Shown here piece after piece: positions 13,731 to 28,700 of a stretch of DNA of 64,000 nt. Each line of letters opens with the position of its first letter. Within the stretch, counting starts at the first letter, position 1. The position numbers were made by a program, and so were the translations under genes. This DNA comes from Ptychodera flava. Lineage: Eukaryota > Hemichordata > Enteropneusta > Ptychoderidae. The notes below the pieces were generated by a model. It had not been told where the DNA came from, ran no database searches, and saw only the letters and a list, made by a program, of their open reading frames with translations. The DNA is taken from the NCBI RefSeq assembly GCF_041260155.1, contig NC_091933.1, positions 29,083,433 to 29,147,432 of the forward strand, given 5' to 3'.

Positions 13731-14541
13731 TGTTTACTTTAGATTACTTCAGTATAGTTAAGGTTATTACGAAAATAACGCAAAGAATGTATAAAGACAC
13801 ATACATGTAGTCATTAGCGCGCGTTTAGCGCGTCGGGCGATGCGTTGCACAAATGTCTGAGTGCTTACTTTGCGGTATTTTCGTAGTAATTATTATCGTA
13901 CATCTCCTTTTTTATCAAGAATATATGCACCCGTCGTTTCCGATGCATTATTTCATACACTTTAGAGGCATATTCTGCATCGCCCTCTCAACTGCGAGCG
14001 GGTTAAGGGTAAGCGCCATCTTTGTTTACATCGCGCGCTCATCCAACATTCGATGTACGAGCCGAGCAGCGATGCCGTGCCATATTTGTACAGTGCCGTC
14101 TTGGTGAACTTTCGTTATTACCTCATAATATTTTTCACCTCTCAACAATCGTAATACATTTACTTCTGTTTCTTTAACCAGAAGTTATTTTCAAAGTACA
14201 GTATGGAGTTTCAATATGGAGCCATTCAATGACGCACTGTTTATCATCAAATATAAAGGGGTTATTGCATGCCCATTACGTGCCCAGTTTTACGGAAGCT
14301 CGATTCTATTGTTTGCGATGGCAGATGTATAATAATTTATTTTATATTATTATATTTTATTACACCTCACTCATTCAGCGTGCACTGCCATTGGTTAAAC
14401 ACGACTCACGTGACATATAAAAGAACGTGATGATGCCCTCTGCATTTGATATTGCATGGATGACGTCATTTTACTTACTGCGCATCCTTTCTGTGCAAAA
14501 CAAATTGTCGTTCGCTTGTTGTACTTTGCAGTCGGCAACTT

Positions 14542-14790
14542 ATGGCTGCGAAACGTCATGCAGAGCTGTCACCGGCACAGTTAGACGATATTTTGATGCA
14601 AGTAAACAGCAAACGAACGAAAATGGCAACAGGGAATGCAATTTCTGTATTCAACGACTATGCAAACAACAAATTTGGATACGCCACCGAGGAGATCGGC
14701 AAACTTTAGCGGCAACCCTAGACTCGGCACTGACAACATTTTACGCTGAGGTCCGGACTCAGAAGGCGAACTGTACTCGAAGAAGTCTTT
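14542..14790 (+). pseudogene. Broken Crypton/KIAA1958-like N-terminal coding fragment
   Basis: From ATG 14542 a 55-codon frame runs to TAG 14707. The reading then continues in other frames with LAATLDSALTTFYAEVRTQK and, one base further out of phase, a Glu-Leu-Tyr-Ser-Lys-Lys-Ser-Leu block. At least two one-base lesions are needed to read across. The pattern of a short basic start, VFNDYA, then LTTFYAEVR resembles the segment shared by Crypton-derived proteins such as KIAA1958, QRICH1 and ZMYM family members. This is from memory of the family pattern and is tentative. It lies inside the right end of the 10805-15619 element, followed directly by a palindromic insertion. A 187-codon frame over the same bases (14427-14990) is an overlap artefact. 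Confidence 0.35.
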
Positions 14791-14832
14791 GTGTTTTTGT
14801 TTCTTTGCATGTTTGCTTGTTAGGTGTAATAA

Positions 14833-15020
14833 AAATAATAACACATGAGAGCCAGGGCAATATTACGATTTTTGCCTGCCCTCGGGCTTGTGGTCATGAT
14901 CGAAATACTGATGATGCCCTCGCCTACGGCTCGGACATCATCAGTATTTCGATCATGACCACCATCCCTTGGGCAGGCAATAAATCGTGATATTGCCCTC
15001 GCTCTCATGTGTTATTATTT
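14833..15020. mobile_element. 188-bp palindromic MITE
   Basis: Near-perfect inverted arms: AAATAATAACACATGAGAGC at the left and its complement at the right, centred near 14926 on CTCGCCTACGGCTCGG. The arms include GGTCATGATCGAAATACTGA and its reverse complement. AT-rich flanks do not show a clear target duplication. Confidence 0.75.
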
Positions 15021-15619
15021 AATTATTTTATCTGAGTATCTACCTGTTGATTGCTTGTTGTCTGCAATACATCAGAAAGAATGTCGTTATCCTATATTTA
15101 ATAAATCAACTGACTGCGTATACCAATGATTCTCTCAAATATATGATAATAAACTAGTCAAAATCTAGTAGTTACCTGCCTCAGATGATCAGTTGGTAAA
15201 AATACTGATTGACAGCTGTCTAAAATTAAGTCTGTCTAATTTGAAATGGAAGTCAAGGAGCGATCAAATTTTGTACTTACTTGAGAGTAAACACACACTT
15301 TGTAATACCATTCCAAAGTCAATAAAATATCTGTTAATGCTTTAAAACTGGGGAAAGTTTTTAAAATTATTACAAAATGCGTTAACAGTTATTACAAAGT
15401 GCGAATTATTACAAAATGCTGATACCCTTGTTACATTTTGCGTAGACAATTTTTTATTACAAAATGCTGATACCCTTGTTACAAAACGCGTAGACTGGTT
15501 TATTACAAAATACTGCAGACGTTATTACAAAATGCGTCAGTTATTACAAAATGCTGATACCCCTTATTACATTTTGCGTAAGTTATTACAAAACACGTCA
15601 GTATTACAAAATGCCGCAG

Positions 15620-19248
<3,629 letters not shown>

Positions 19249-20196
19249 GAACAAGTAAGAATTTCATTTTCATTCTGTTCTGGCGTCACAGCAGTGCTTT
19301 TCTACTTTGAGTCATGGCGATGCATTCATGGTTCATACATGTGCGTTATAACTGTCGACGATGGAATGTAAGTTTTGTCGTCAGCAAAATTGCACATACC
19401 ACCGATGTTATTGGGCCACCAATGCCAGCCTTTGGCAATGGAGCGAAAGATCAAGGTCTATGCATTAACAAATGCTTTGCTTTGCAGGCGAACGAGTTTC
19501 ACAAAATACATGGAACATGGATTTAAAGTTACACGTAAAATATTTTAAAATTTGCAATTTGAAAAGAGAAAGATAGGGTGCCTCAAATCTGATTTTGATT
19601 TGTACTGATATCAAGTACAGAATCGTTTTCCATCATCTGCTCTTAGATATGTCATCTGTATGACACATTGAATGTAAGGTCATTTCAATAATCCATTACA
19701 TGTGCTATGTCATACTGTAAACTACTATCCGATTTCTAAGAATAGTACGATATATACTCAATCTCTGGTCTCGTCGACATTTGTGCGAACATAACAACTT
19801 CTGCTTTCAAACTCTTTGGGGCAAAATGATTGACCGAGTTCCGAAGTCATGCTCGCATGTTCATAGTGTTGAAAGTTATCGCTCTTCGTCAGCAATAAAA
19901 CGTGTCATTTTCCAGGGCTGACACTGAAGCATTCAAAATTATTTGCAATGACTCGTAAATAAGTTATTTGCTTGCGCTTGTACCGGGGTTAAAGAAATCC
20001 TTTGAGGACGACTGTGTTCTGGTCACGTGGTTCGTCCATTCTAAATTCTCTGGACGTACAATAGTACTGCGTGGGCATATCAAACCTCGCTCTCAAAGGG
20101 AAATGCCTCTCGATGACTCCGACTCCGACATAATTATTTGGAGAAAAACTTGATTAAAAAACTTTTAAAGGCGTAAAACTGGCCTTACATGATCAA

Positions 20197-20500
20197 TCTA
20201 AGATGATGAGCGCCTCAAAAGTGCTTGACTGTCTTGAACTTTAGCTCAAACTATCCTCAATGAAACCTTTAAGCACTTTCTTTCAAAAACAAGAACAAAA
20301 ATCAAGGGTCACAGTGTAACATTTGATACTAGAAAAACAAACCTGACACTTATGGATATTTGAGATTCAAAATGGCCACTCTCTCTGTAAACTGTATGGG
20401 GAAAAATTTAATCGATTTCCAAAAAACCTTAGACGTTGAAATTTTTTCTTACTCCAAGAGCTTTACCAGATAAGAATTGAAAATGCTCACGTGTTTCAGT
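20197..20500 (-). mobile_element. MITE-like repeat (AAGGTAGAACGCACC family), truncated copy
   Basis: On the minus strand it shares blocks with 27016-27366, including a GATGATGAGCGCCTCAAAAG-like end and ATTCAAAATGGCC. One terminus is missing. Confidence 0.45.
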
Positions 20501-20839
20501 ATATATTGGCAGTTTTCTGTGAATCTAAACTTTTGCCACATGTTTGCAACACTTCATTGAAAGTGTTATGATCAACATAATGAACAATATTCACCACAGA
20601 TAAATTCCAAAGGTCAGTAATTATATAAATGTGTAATATAAAGCTTAAATAAAAATACTAAATTTATTTATCACCACTATATATAGTAAGTGCAACTGTC
20701 TTTGGTCAAGCCCTTCAAACTATATATACCAAACTGTGAAAGCTCCTTACATACACATTTTATAAGTTAACTGACATGAAAACGCAAAATACATTTCACG
20801 TATACAACATAACTGTATCATAAAAATACATAGCAAGTT

Positions 20840-21328
20840 TCACAAACGTTTTTAGAGTCCTTCCAGTCTTATATTCCTAATTTGGAAAACTAGTTGGATA
20901 TGCAAATTGGTAACTCTCTGATGTAAAAGTGCCAAACAGCTTTCGTTAATATTTTTATCATATTTCTTCAATGTACATAGCAGGTTTCATCGCCTGTGAT
21001 GAAGTCAATCAAGATATATCCCTAATTAGAAAAGTTCGTTATATATGCAAATTAGTGATAAGATGTTTTAAAAAATCAAAAACCGGCTTTTGGTGATGCA
21101 ATATCATAGTATCTACAATATACATGGCGAGTTTCGTCAACGTTGGTGAAGTCAATCTAAATATACAACCCTAAATAGGAAAGTTCGTTAAATATGCAAA
21201 TTAATAATTCGCGAAAATAAAAATGCTAACTTAGGAAAGTTTGTGATATATTTAAATTAGTAATTGGATGTTCTAAAAGTCTAAACCGATTAATGTCATT
21301 ACAGTTTCTTAAATGTTGTCAACTTTGA

Positions 21329-21412
<84 letters not shown>

Positions 21413-21845
21413 CCATATAGATCCATATAGAACCATATAGAACCATATATATAGATATATTATATATGTATAACCATATAGAACCATATAGAACCATATA
21501 GAACCATATATATAGATATATTATATACACATATATATATCCCCTATCAGCAGAGGTCGCTAATATGCAAATTAGTAATTAGCTGAAGTAAAACCGATAA
21601 ATGACTTTCAATAATGTTTTAACTTAGTGTCTCCCATTGCAAGTTTTGAAGACTTTAATCATGACAATCCAGATACATCTACCTAATAAGGAAATATTTT
21701 TAAATATTTAAATTAGTAATGTTTATCTAAAACTGCAAAATTAGCTTTCATGATTTTTATATCAGTGTATCTCAAATATACATAGCAAGTTTCGTCAATT
21801 TTGATCATGCCAATCAAGATATATATCCCTAATTGACAGACAGAC

Positions 21846-21890
<45 letters not shown>

Positions 21891-21937
21891 TACATCGCTG
21901 CGACATTAGCTCACGTGTGTGAACGCGTGAGCTAAAA
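20840..21937 (-). mobile_element. HINE/pearl-like non-autonomous element, copy 2 (inverted)
   Basis: Reading on the minus strand it starts with the hairpin at 21908-21933, followed by a TCTG tract (21835-21890 on the plus strand as CAGA) and then tandem units of the same family as 1117-1720. An AT tract with ACCATATAGA-type repeats (21331-21540) interrupts the units. The left limit is uncertain. Confidence 0.55.
21331..21410. repeat. AT dinucleotide microsatellite
   Basis: An 80-base AT run followed by ACCATATAGA-type repeats to about 21540, inside the inverted HINE-like copy. Confidence 0.95.
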
Positions 21938-22761
21938 ATGAGCCCCTCGCAACTGGTAGATCAGAACAGTGTTGCGAAAAATGAGAGTCCGAATATCTGT
22001 CCCCAAGGCGCATTCCACCGTAAGAAAGCACATTACCAGCAGAACGCGTACTGCAGTTTGCTGGTCAACGTTAATGTCGTAGTGCGTAAAAAGAGCATCT
22101 AGATACTTGACTAACGGATCCATTTAAAGGTGTTCATAAACTGTTTTCTGGTCCCTGCTACTGTATTTGACTTTCCTTAGCCTATGATATCTCTTCTTTA
22201 AAAATGTCTGCTTAAAGATGATAATGATAATGAAGAAGACGACGGTTTTCAAAAATTCAAAAACATTTTGTGAACAATAAGAGTTTGACATTTATATGGT
22301 AGGGAATTTCTTGAAGCTGAATATGTTTCCTCTCGTAAAATCGATCTAATATCGCAAAAACCTGCAAACTCTAAACAAGCTATGCATATATACAAACAAA
22401 TTCTTGTTTTTAGTTCATTCCAATTTCATGTCTTTCCTTACGCCCTGCATCCTAAAGTTCTAAATTCAGGTCGACCAAGATGCCACTTGTGAAAAGTGCC
22501 AAAGTGCTCTTTGTGGTATAATAGGAATCACACTCATTATTTTATGTTCATAGCTGCCATATAATGCTCGGTAGATTTTGTATTCAAACTTTAATTATTG
22601 AAGTAGGTGAATAGCTATATCATTCTAAAATGGCAAATTAACTATACATCCCATGTTATTTTTATTCTAGGTATCAAAAGTGATTATCGGAAGCAGTGAT
22701 GAATGGTCCTGCGCGTGACATCCGGTCCATTAGTCTTTGTCTTCCGTAGTTTCATGCAACA
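21938..22761 (+). promoter_or_regulatory. Upstream region of gene B
   Basis: AT-rich sequence upstream of the start codon at 22762. A pyrimidine-rich TTTTTATTCTAG at about 22660-22671 could be the acceptor of a noncoding first exon, which would place the promoter further upstream. No TATA box or other element could be assigned. Confidence 0.25.
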
Positions 22762-25700
22762 ATGGCGATAGCGTTAGCTCTGTCGATGGTCTTCGCCGGC
22801 ACTTTTGTGTGCTCGGCGCAACTACAGATGCCAGTTGTGAAAAGTACCGAAGTTGAAGGGGAATTGCTCTACATGGTAGTGAATGAAGACGACGGGGACG
22901 TTTACTTGGCTGTCGTCATGTCACTGGCTGAAGGGTCTAAAATCCATCGCATCAATGGTAACCTGGATACGGTTAGCACAACAGAATTGCCAGACGTTGT
23001 GAAGTACATGATGATAGACAATAAACAGAAAAGTCTGATCGTTTGTGGTTTATACAGATGCATTCCTTACGAATTGGCAACTTTAAAGCTCATTGAAAAT
23101 GCCGAGGCCGTGTGCGTGTTCTCCAGCTTTGAATCTGCTTGCTCGCCGACAGGGAGTGACATCGCAGCGTTTTTCGCTGGCGATGACGACGACGAACTTT
23201 ATGTTGCGACAAGCCCTGAACGGAGTAGCTGCGAAGTGCCAAGAATGGCTACTAGGAAAAGTGCGCTTGATCATTTCCTTGAATTGCTGTCTGATCAAGA
23301 ATCAAGTGATAGCCAACGGTCGGCATTATTTGTGTCGCCTTTCTCTGGAGTTTTTCAAGATCAGCGTTCTGCACCGGATTCTGTTGTCTATGGATTCGGT
23401 CACCACGGATTCAGTTACTTCGTCGGTTCTTTACGTTTGGCGAACGGTGAGACTGAAGCTCGTGTAATGCGCGTGTGCAAGTCTGACATGGCGTACTCAT
23501 CCTATATGGAAGTACCGCTGGAGTGCGAGCAGGCCATTTCTTCATCGAGACCACAAGGACCAGCAAGGAGGAAACGCGAGAGGCAAGTACAGTACCGAAA
23601 AACTGTGACATGGGCACAGATGACAACTGCTAGTCAGGGCCTGTCCGATGCCGGCGTCCAGGAGGGTGATTACGTCTTATATTACGTCATGTCACGTAGT
23701 ATGCTCTGCTTTGTTTCCATGTCCGATGTTGAGGCTGCATTTGTTGAGAACATCGCTTTGTGCCTGGAAGGTGGGACGATGAAATCGCTTGCTCCCGACT
23801 TTCACGACATGAGATGTCCACGAAATGTAAGTATACAAGCTTCTCCATCTCTCCGAACTTTGAGCTCTGTAAATTCCTAAAATACCTCTAAAACTATTTT
23901 CTTACAATTTAAATCATCTCTCCATTGTACGGAGTTTAAATAATCGCAGCGTCATTCAGGGAGTCAATTTGGCTTTCGCCATTGTCTATTTTTCGAATGT
24001 GTTTATATACAACACAGCTTTTGATCCTGTGTTTCATATTCGTTTGATATGGTTATCCGCAGGAGATAAAACAAAATAAACTTTGATGAGCTGCAATAAT
24101 TGAATAAAGATATCACAATGACTTTGTAACGATAGAGTCTAATGAATGACGAGTTGAGTATGTGTACTGCGGCGTGTATGGTTGCAAAGTGAAAGTACTT
24201 TGAAGATTTGGAGTTCACAAAAGAGTAACTCCCATCATTCGCACAATCTGTAGCAGACAACCGGTCGATTTAAATTGACAGTGTAACACTTGTGATTTTA
24301 CATGTGATACAAATCTGACACATCATGAGCGAAATAAAGTGGGGGAGTGAAAGCTGGTCTCAGCTACTATATACTTGAAAAGTTTTTCCTCTCACAACTC
24401 TCCAAATCTCTCAGTCTGCTGCCCTGCCCCATTACAAACACTCCCACTTCCTTCTCCCCGCTACATATAATAACACAATCCATTGAAAATCATTTTCTTC
24501 ATTTTGCAACGACAAAGTATGAGCGTTTAGTTTTGAAATAACTCATGCATTGAAAATTTATACATCAATGATAATCCTTTATCAGCATAGCGTCTCCGAT
24601 GCTCACAGCTCCGAATATAGCATATTCTGCAGGTAAATGTTCATACACAGGTCAAGGTACGTACCCTTATCTCAGGACCGTACCGGCAAATCAATTACTC
24701 CCAGTATGTTTCATATTACTGGTAATTATTGTAATTTTGAACATCCATCCACGACCTCAGATATTTGGTTTCCTTGATCAGTCATCGAGCGAATCACTGG
24801 AGCGAATCTGATTCCTTGTTACATAATTTGAAATCTTCAATATATTTACTACGCCTTTCAATTACGTTTTCAATTCGAGACATCATACCAGGCTGAGGAT
24901 GTCGTCTGTGACACCCCCGAAGAGATGCCGAAGTTTTCCGGCACGTTGCCTATTGTTGGCCAAGCTATCAGAGACATTTATGATACAGTGACGGCCTCGG
25001 TTGTGAAAACGGGCATGTTGTCTGTACTACTTCACAGCGACGGAGCAGGAGCCATGAGAGCGGTGAGTTTGTGTGATTGACACGAACTCAGCTCGCCTGT
25101 ATACTCTAATCTGCTTAAAGAGGCACTACCACTTGGTAACATTTTTAAAGCACATTTGATCGCGAGATATCGATAAAAACATGTCTTCAAAAAAGTAAAA
25201 GTTTGAATTCCCGTGGCCCACCTAAATTCAGCTTCCGAACATCGAATGTTCGGCACTGGGGCAATTCCATTGTCAACTAAGCTATGGAGTACGAGTCTAT
25301 GCTTACGCTGCTGTATGCCACAGTATCACGCGCGTCGGTGATCGGTCATGCCCAGTAGGAGCATAGGCGGCCCATACATATTGATAAGCTTATTATTGAG
25401 TTTTTCTCAGTTTTCTCTGTCACTGTCAGCCCCTCTCCTTTTCTTCATGCTCTGACTGATCGTAGTAAATAAAATAAATGACTATATAGCCTAACCTATA
25501 GCCTCTTGACTCTTTATTCATTTTACACTCCATTACAAGGACGTATATCTCTCATACACACATGCTGTAATTGATTAGTCAACACAACTAATTATGCTAA
25601 TCCGTGGACTTATCAGAGGTTGGTCAACATCGGAAAGATAGTGATGTTAATGAAATACCCGTTTTAGTAACCATTCCTATCTTTCGCGATGTTGACCAAC

Positions 25701-28700
25701 CCGTAAAATCCCTGATAAGTCCACGGATTAGCATAATTAGTTGTGTTGACTAATTAATTACAGCATGTGTGTATGAGAGATATACGTCCTTGTAATGGAG
25801 TGTAAAATAAATAAAGAGTTACAGAGGCTAGGTTATGTTATATAAACCATTTATTTTATTTATTCCGATCATTCAGAGCATGAAGAAAGAAGAGAAAATG
25901 ATAGAGAAAACACTGAAAAACTCAGTAGTACTTATTGGGTCGCCTGTGGTAGGAGAAAGCGGAGTCTTACTGACTTGGCGAAAAAACGACAAACAATTTT
26001 CGCTGATTCCACCAGAATTCGCATAGGTGACTAGCACAGTTACGTGCGGTTGATATACAGCGGCCGCCGCGTGGTAGGAGACGCATACCACGCGCGCGTC
26101 GAACCACAAGTACAGTGTGGCAGACGACAAAATGTAGTCATCGGAGGCGGCTAATATTTAACACGTAAAAAGTGATGTTTATGTGGTATTGTTTAAAAAT
26201 ATAATACAACTGATTTAGAATAATGAAAACGACAAAAACTAACGAGAAGTTTTAAAAACTCACCTGAGGTAAAGGCATAGGCCTAATGTTGTATATAAAG
26301 TCTTTACAGTAGGAAGTAAATTTATTGCGTCGTTCGAACTTATTATAGACTCCCTAGAATATCGTCAATCAGCACAACAACAAACATTCGGGGGATTTCC
26401 GGTCAAAATCAGAAACGACCGTAAAACTTCGGGATGTGAAAAATACGCTCGGGAAATGACATGTTTTTATCGACATCTCGCGATTCGTGCGCAGTCGCCA
26501 CGTCAAACATCGACCGTTGGCATTAAAAAAAATGCGTTTTAAATATGTTACAAAGTGGGAGTGCCTCTTTAACGTTATTGGGAAATGGCTGCACTATGGT
26601 GACAAAATTTCAAATCCAATAACATAAGGTAGAATGCACCACGGGGACAGAAATTCGGACCTATATATTGACACAGGCATGGCGTCCATTTTCAATTTCA
26701 AATACCCGTGAATATTAGGTACTTTTCTTTAGTACGTGAATATTAGGTATTTTTCTTTAGTACTAGCATTTGGAAGGTAAAGCCTTATGTTTAATCTTGA
26801 TTTGGTAAGAGAGAAGTCGAAAGTTTAATTGAAGGAAGATTTAGTAAAAGTTTAAGCCTTTCACTTTCCAAGTACACACTATCTTTAAAAATAAATTTGT
26901 CAATGACATCTGAATCATTACAGTAAACAGTGCATTATTTACACAGTAAGATGTGTGATTCACACCGTAAAGGTTGTTTTACGCCGCTGTCACAGACGAC
27001 TACAAATTCGTCTAACTTGAAGATAATGTGCGCCTCGAAAGTGAAAGACTTCGATTTTTGCTCAAATTTTTCTCAATAAAATTTTCGACCATTCTCTTAC
27101 CACAGCAAGAATAAAACCAGGGGTCACCGTACAAACTTTGGTACGAGAGAGACAAATTACGTGAGATTTCCCGATATTTGAAATTCAAAATGGCCGCCAT
27201 CCCTGTGTTAACTCTGTGGGGAAAAATAAAATTTTCGATTTTCGAAAAACTAAGATGATGAAAATTTCCCTTTCATCAAGAGCTCTAAAATGAGCCCTCA
27301 GAAGTAGTAAGTCAGGAGAGAATTTATAAAACTTGAAAGCCCGAATTTCTGTGTCTTACCGTAAACGTGCTACCATATTGGAACGTAACAACCCAGGCTG
27401 TAAATATTGCCAGCGATTCCTGCGTGAAAAGAAACGTCAATGGACTTGCTAGTCATACTAGAGCATGACTCGGAGAAACTGATAGTCTTTCAAATAAACC
27501 ATAATATAACATACAGACAGTCAGGAATAACTGAGCCAAAGGTCAATAGTTTCACATAATTTGCAGGATGTCATCACTTTAGCCGTTGGCGTCTCCAAGA
27601 CTTACGAAGACACGTCACTGCCTGATAGTTGTCAACGTCCGATTGCTCAATTCAGACCTCTTCCGGGGAATGAATCTCAGGTGATCACCCTGCAAACAAG
27701 AAAGGTTGGCCATGGTAGCCAGGTAAGGAACGCCGCGGCATGTATCTCACGAAAGACATTGATATTGCATGCGTGTCCCTTTGTAATCAGCCGTTTTGTC
27801 ACGTACAAATGAATATATTGATAACGTCATGTATTTGGGCATCCATAGTATAAAGATTTAGTTCAAAGTGTACTTCCAGTTTGCTAAAAACACTGCCCAT
27901 CGGAACTTAATTAATGGTCCTCCAAGAACAGGCCTGAATAGTTCCCTATTGAAGTATGACTAGCTCAGTCACAAGCATTGTCATTAAACAGGCAGTCCTT
28001 AATCACTGGATCTCGCATCAAAGTTCGTTGATAGTTTTGCGAAATTAGTCCTTTGCTCAACTTTAAAAATTGTGTCTAATAAATCAATCTGTTCAGAGAT
28101 AATGCTGATACAATACTAGCTCTGCGTTTCTGGGTGTGTATGGTTATGTGGTTGGACGCCGAATAACGTCGGTAACACACAGCCCTGCCAGGCATAAAAG
28201 ACTTGCCCTTCTCATATACCTGGTACATTGACCCTATTTCCATTCACGCTAGTTAAGATTAGTAGTATAAGTTGACCTATCCACAGTCAAGCTTTCGGTG
28301 TAAGAATTGTCCTGGTAAATGACCATTTCGCCATCATAAATAATTCATATACTTTCGCTTTCCAGCATCATTAGTTGAATAATTGCTTTATGTGACATTT
28401 AACTGTAGACCATTGCAGACAAGGGGCCGATGATTGAAATAATTCACAGATTTCGTCACTTTTGTATGGGAACTCCTCTACAATTCTCCTAAGATTTTGT
28501 TGTAACTTTCTCCGGAAAGACAAAGTTAAAAATTGGTATCTCTAGTACGTATACAGAAGGATATACTGCATAAAGTCCACGTAATGTGATTAATTCTCTA
28601 CCCCAGGAACAGATATCTACAGTCGTGACCAAAGCACTGCTGGCTAACTGTTCAGCGTATGACTACGAATGTTCAGCTTGTCTGTCTGTTGCATTTTGTG

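Larger units (their letters stand above)
10805..15619. mobile_element. 4.8-kb element with inverted ends built of subrepeats
   Basis: Both ends start CTGCGGCATTTTGTAATAC (left 10805, right as reverse complement ending 15619) and carry 210-260 bases of alternating subrepeats on the themes GGGTATCAGCATTTTGTAAT and TACGCATTTTGTAATAA. Left inverted repeat about 10805-11018, right about 15361-15619. Between them lie a 370-bp tandem array (11850-12720), microsatellites (13345-13730), a broken Crypton-like coding piece (14542-14790) and a 188-bp palindrome (14833-15020). No clear target duplication was seen. It looks like a foldback-type DNA element or an inverted pair of one satellite. I favour an element because the outermost bases match exactly. 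Confidence 0.6.

Noticed and set aside
14427..14990. 187-codon frame on the plus strand
   Set aside because: It overlaps a better coding-like frame (14542) and runs into a palindrome. Its composition does not look like a protein.
22762..23880. Reading the first gene B exon through to 23880 as a single-exon protein
   Set aside because: The last 18 codons are intron. A GTAAGT donor at 23827 joins in phase to 24892 and continues the sema domain.
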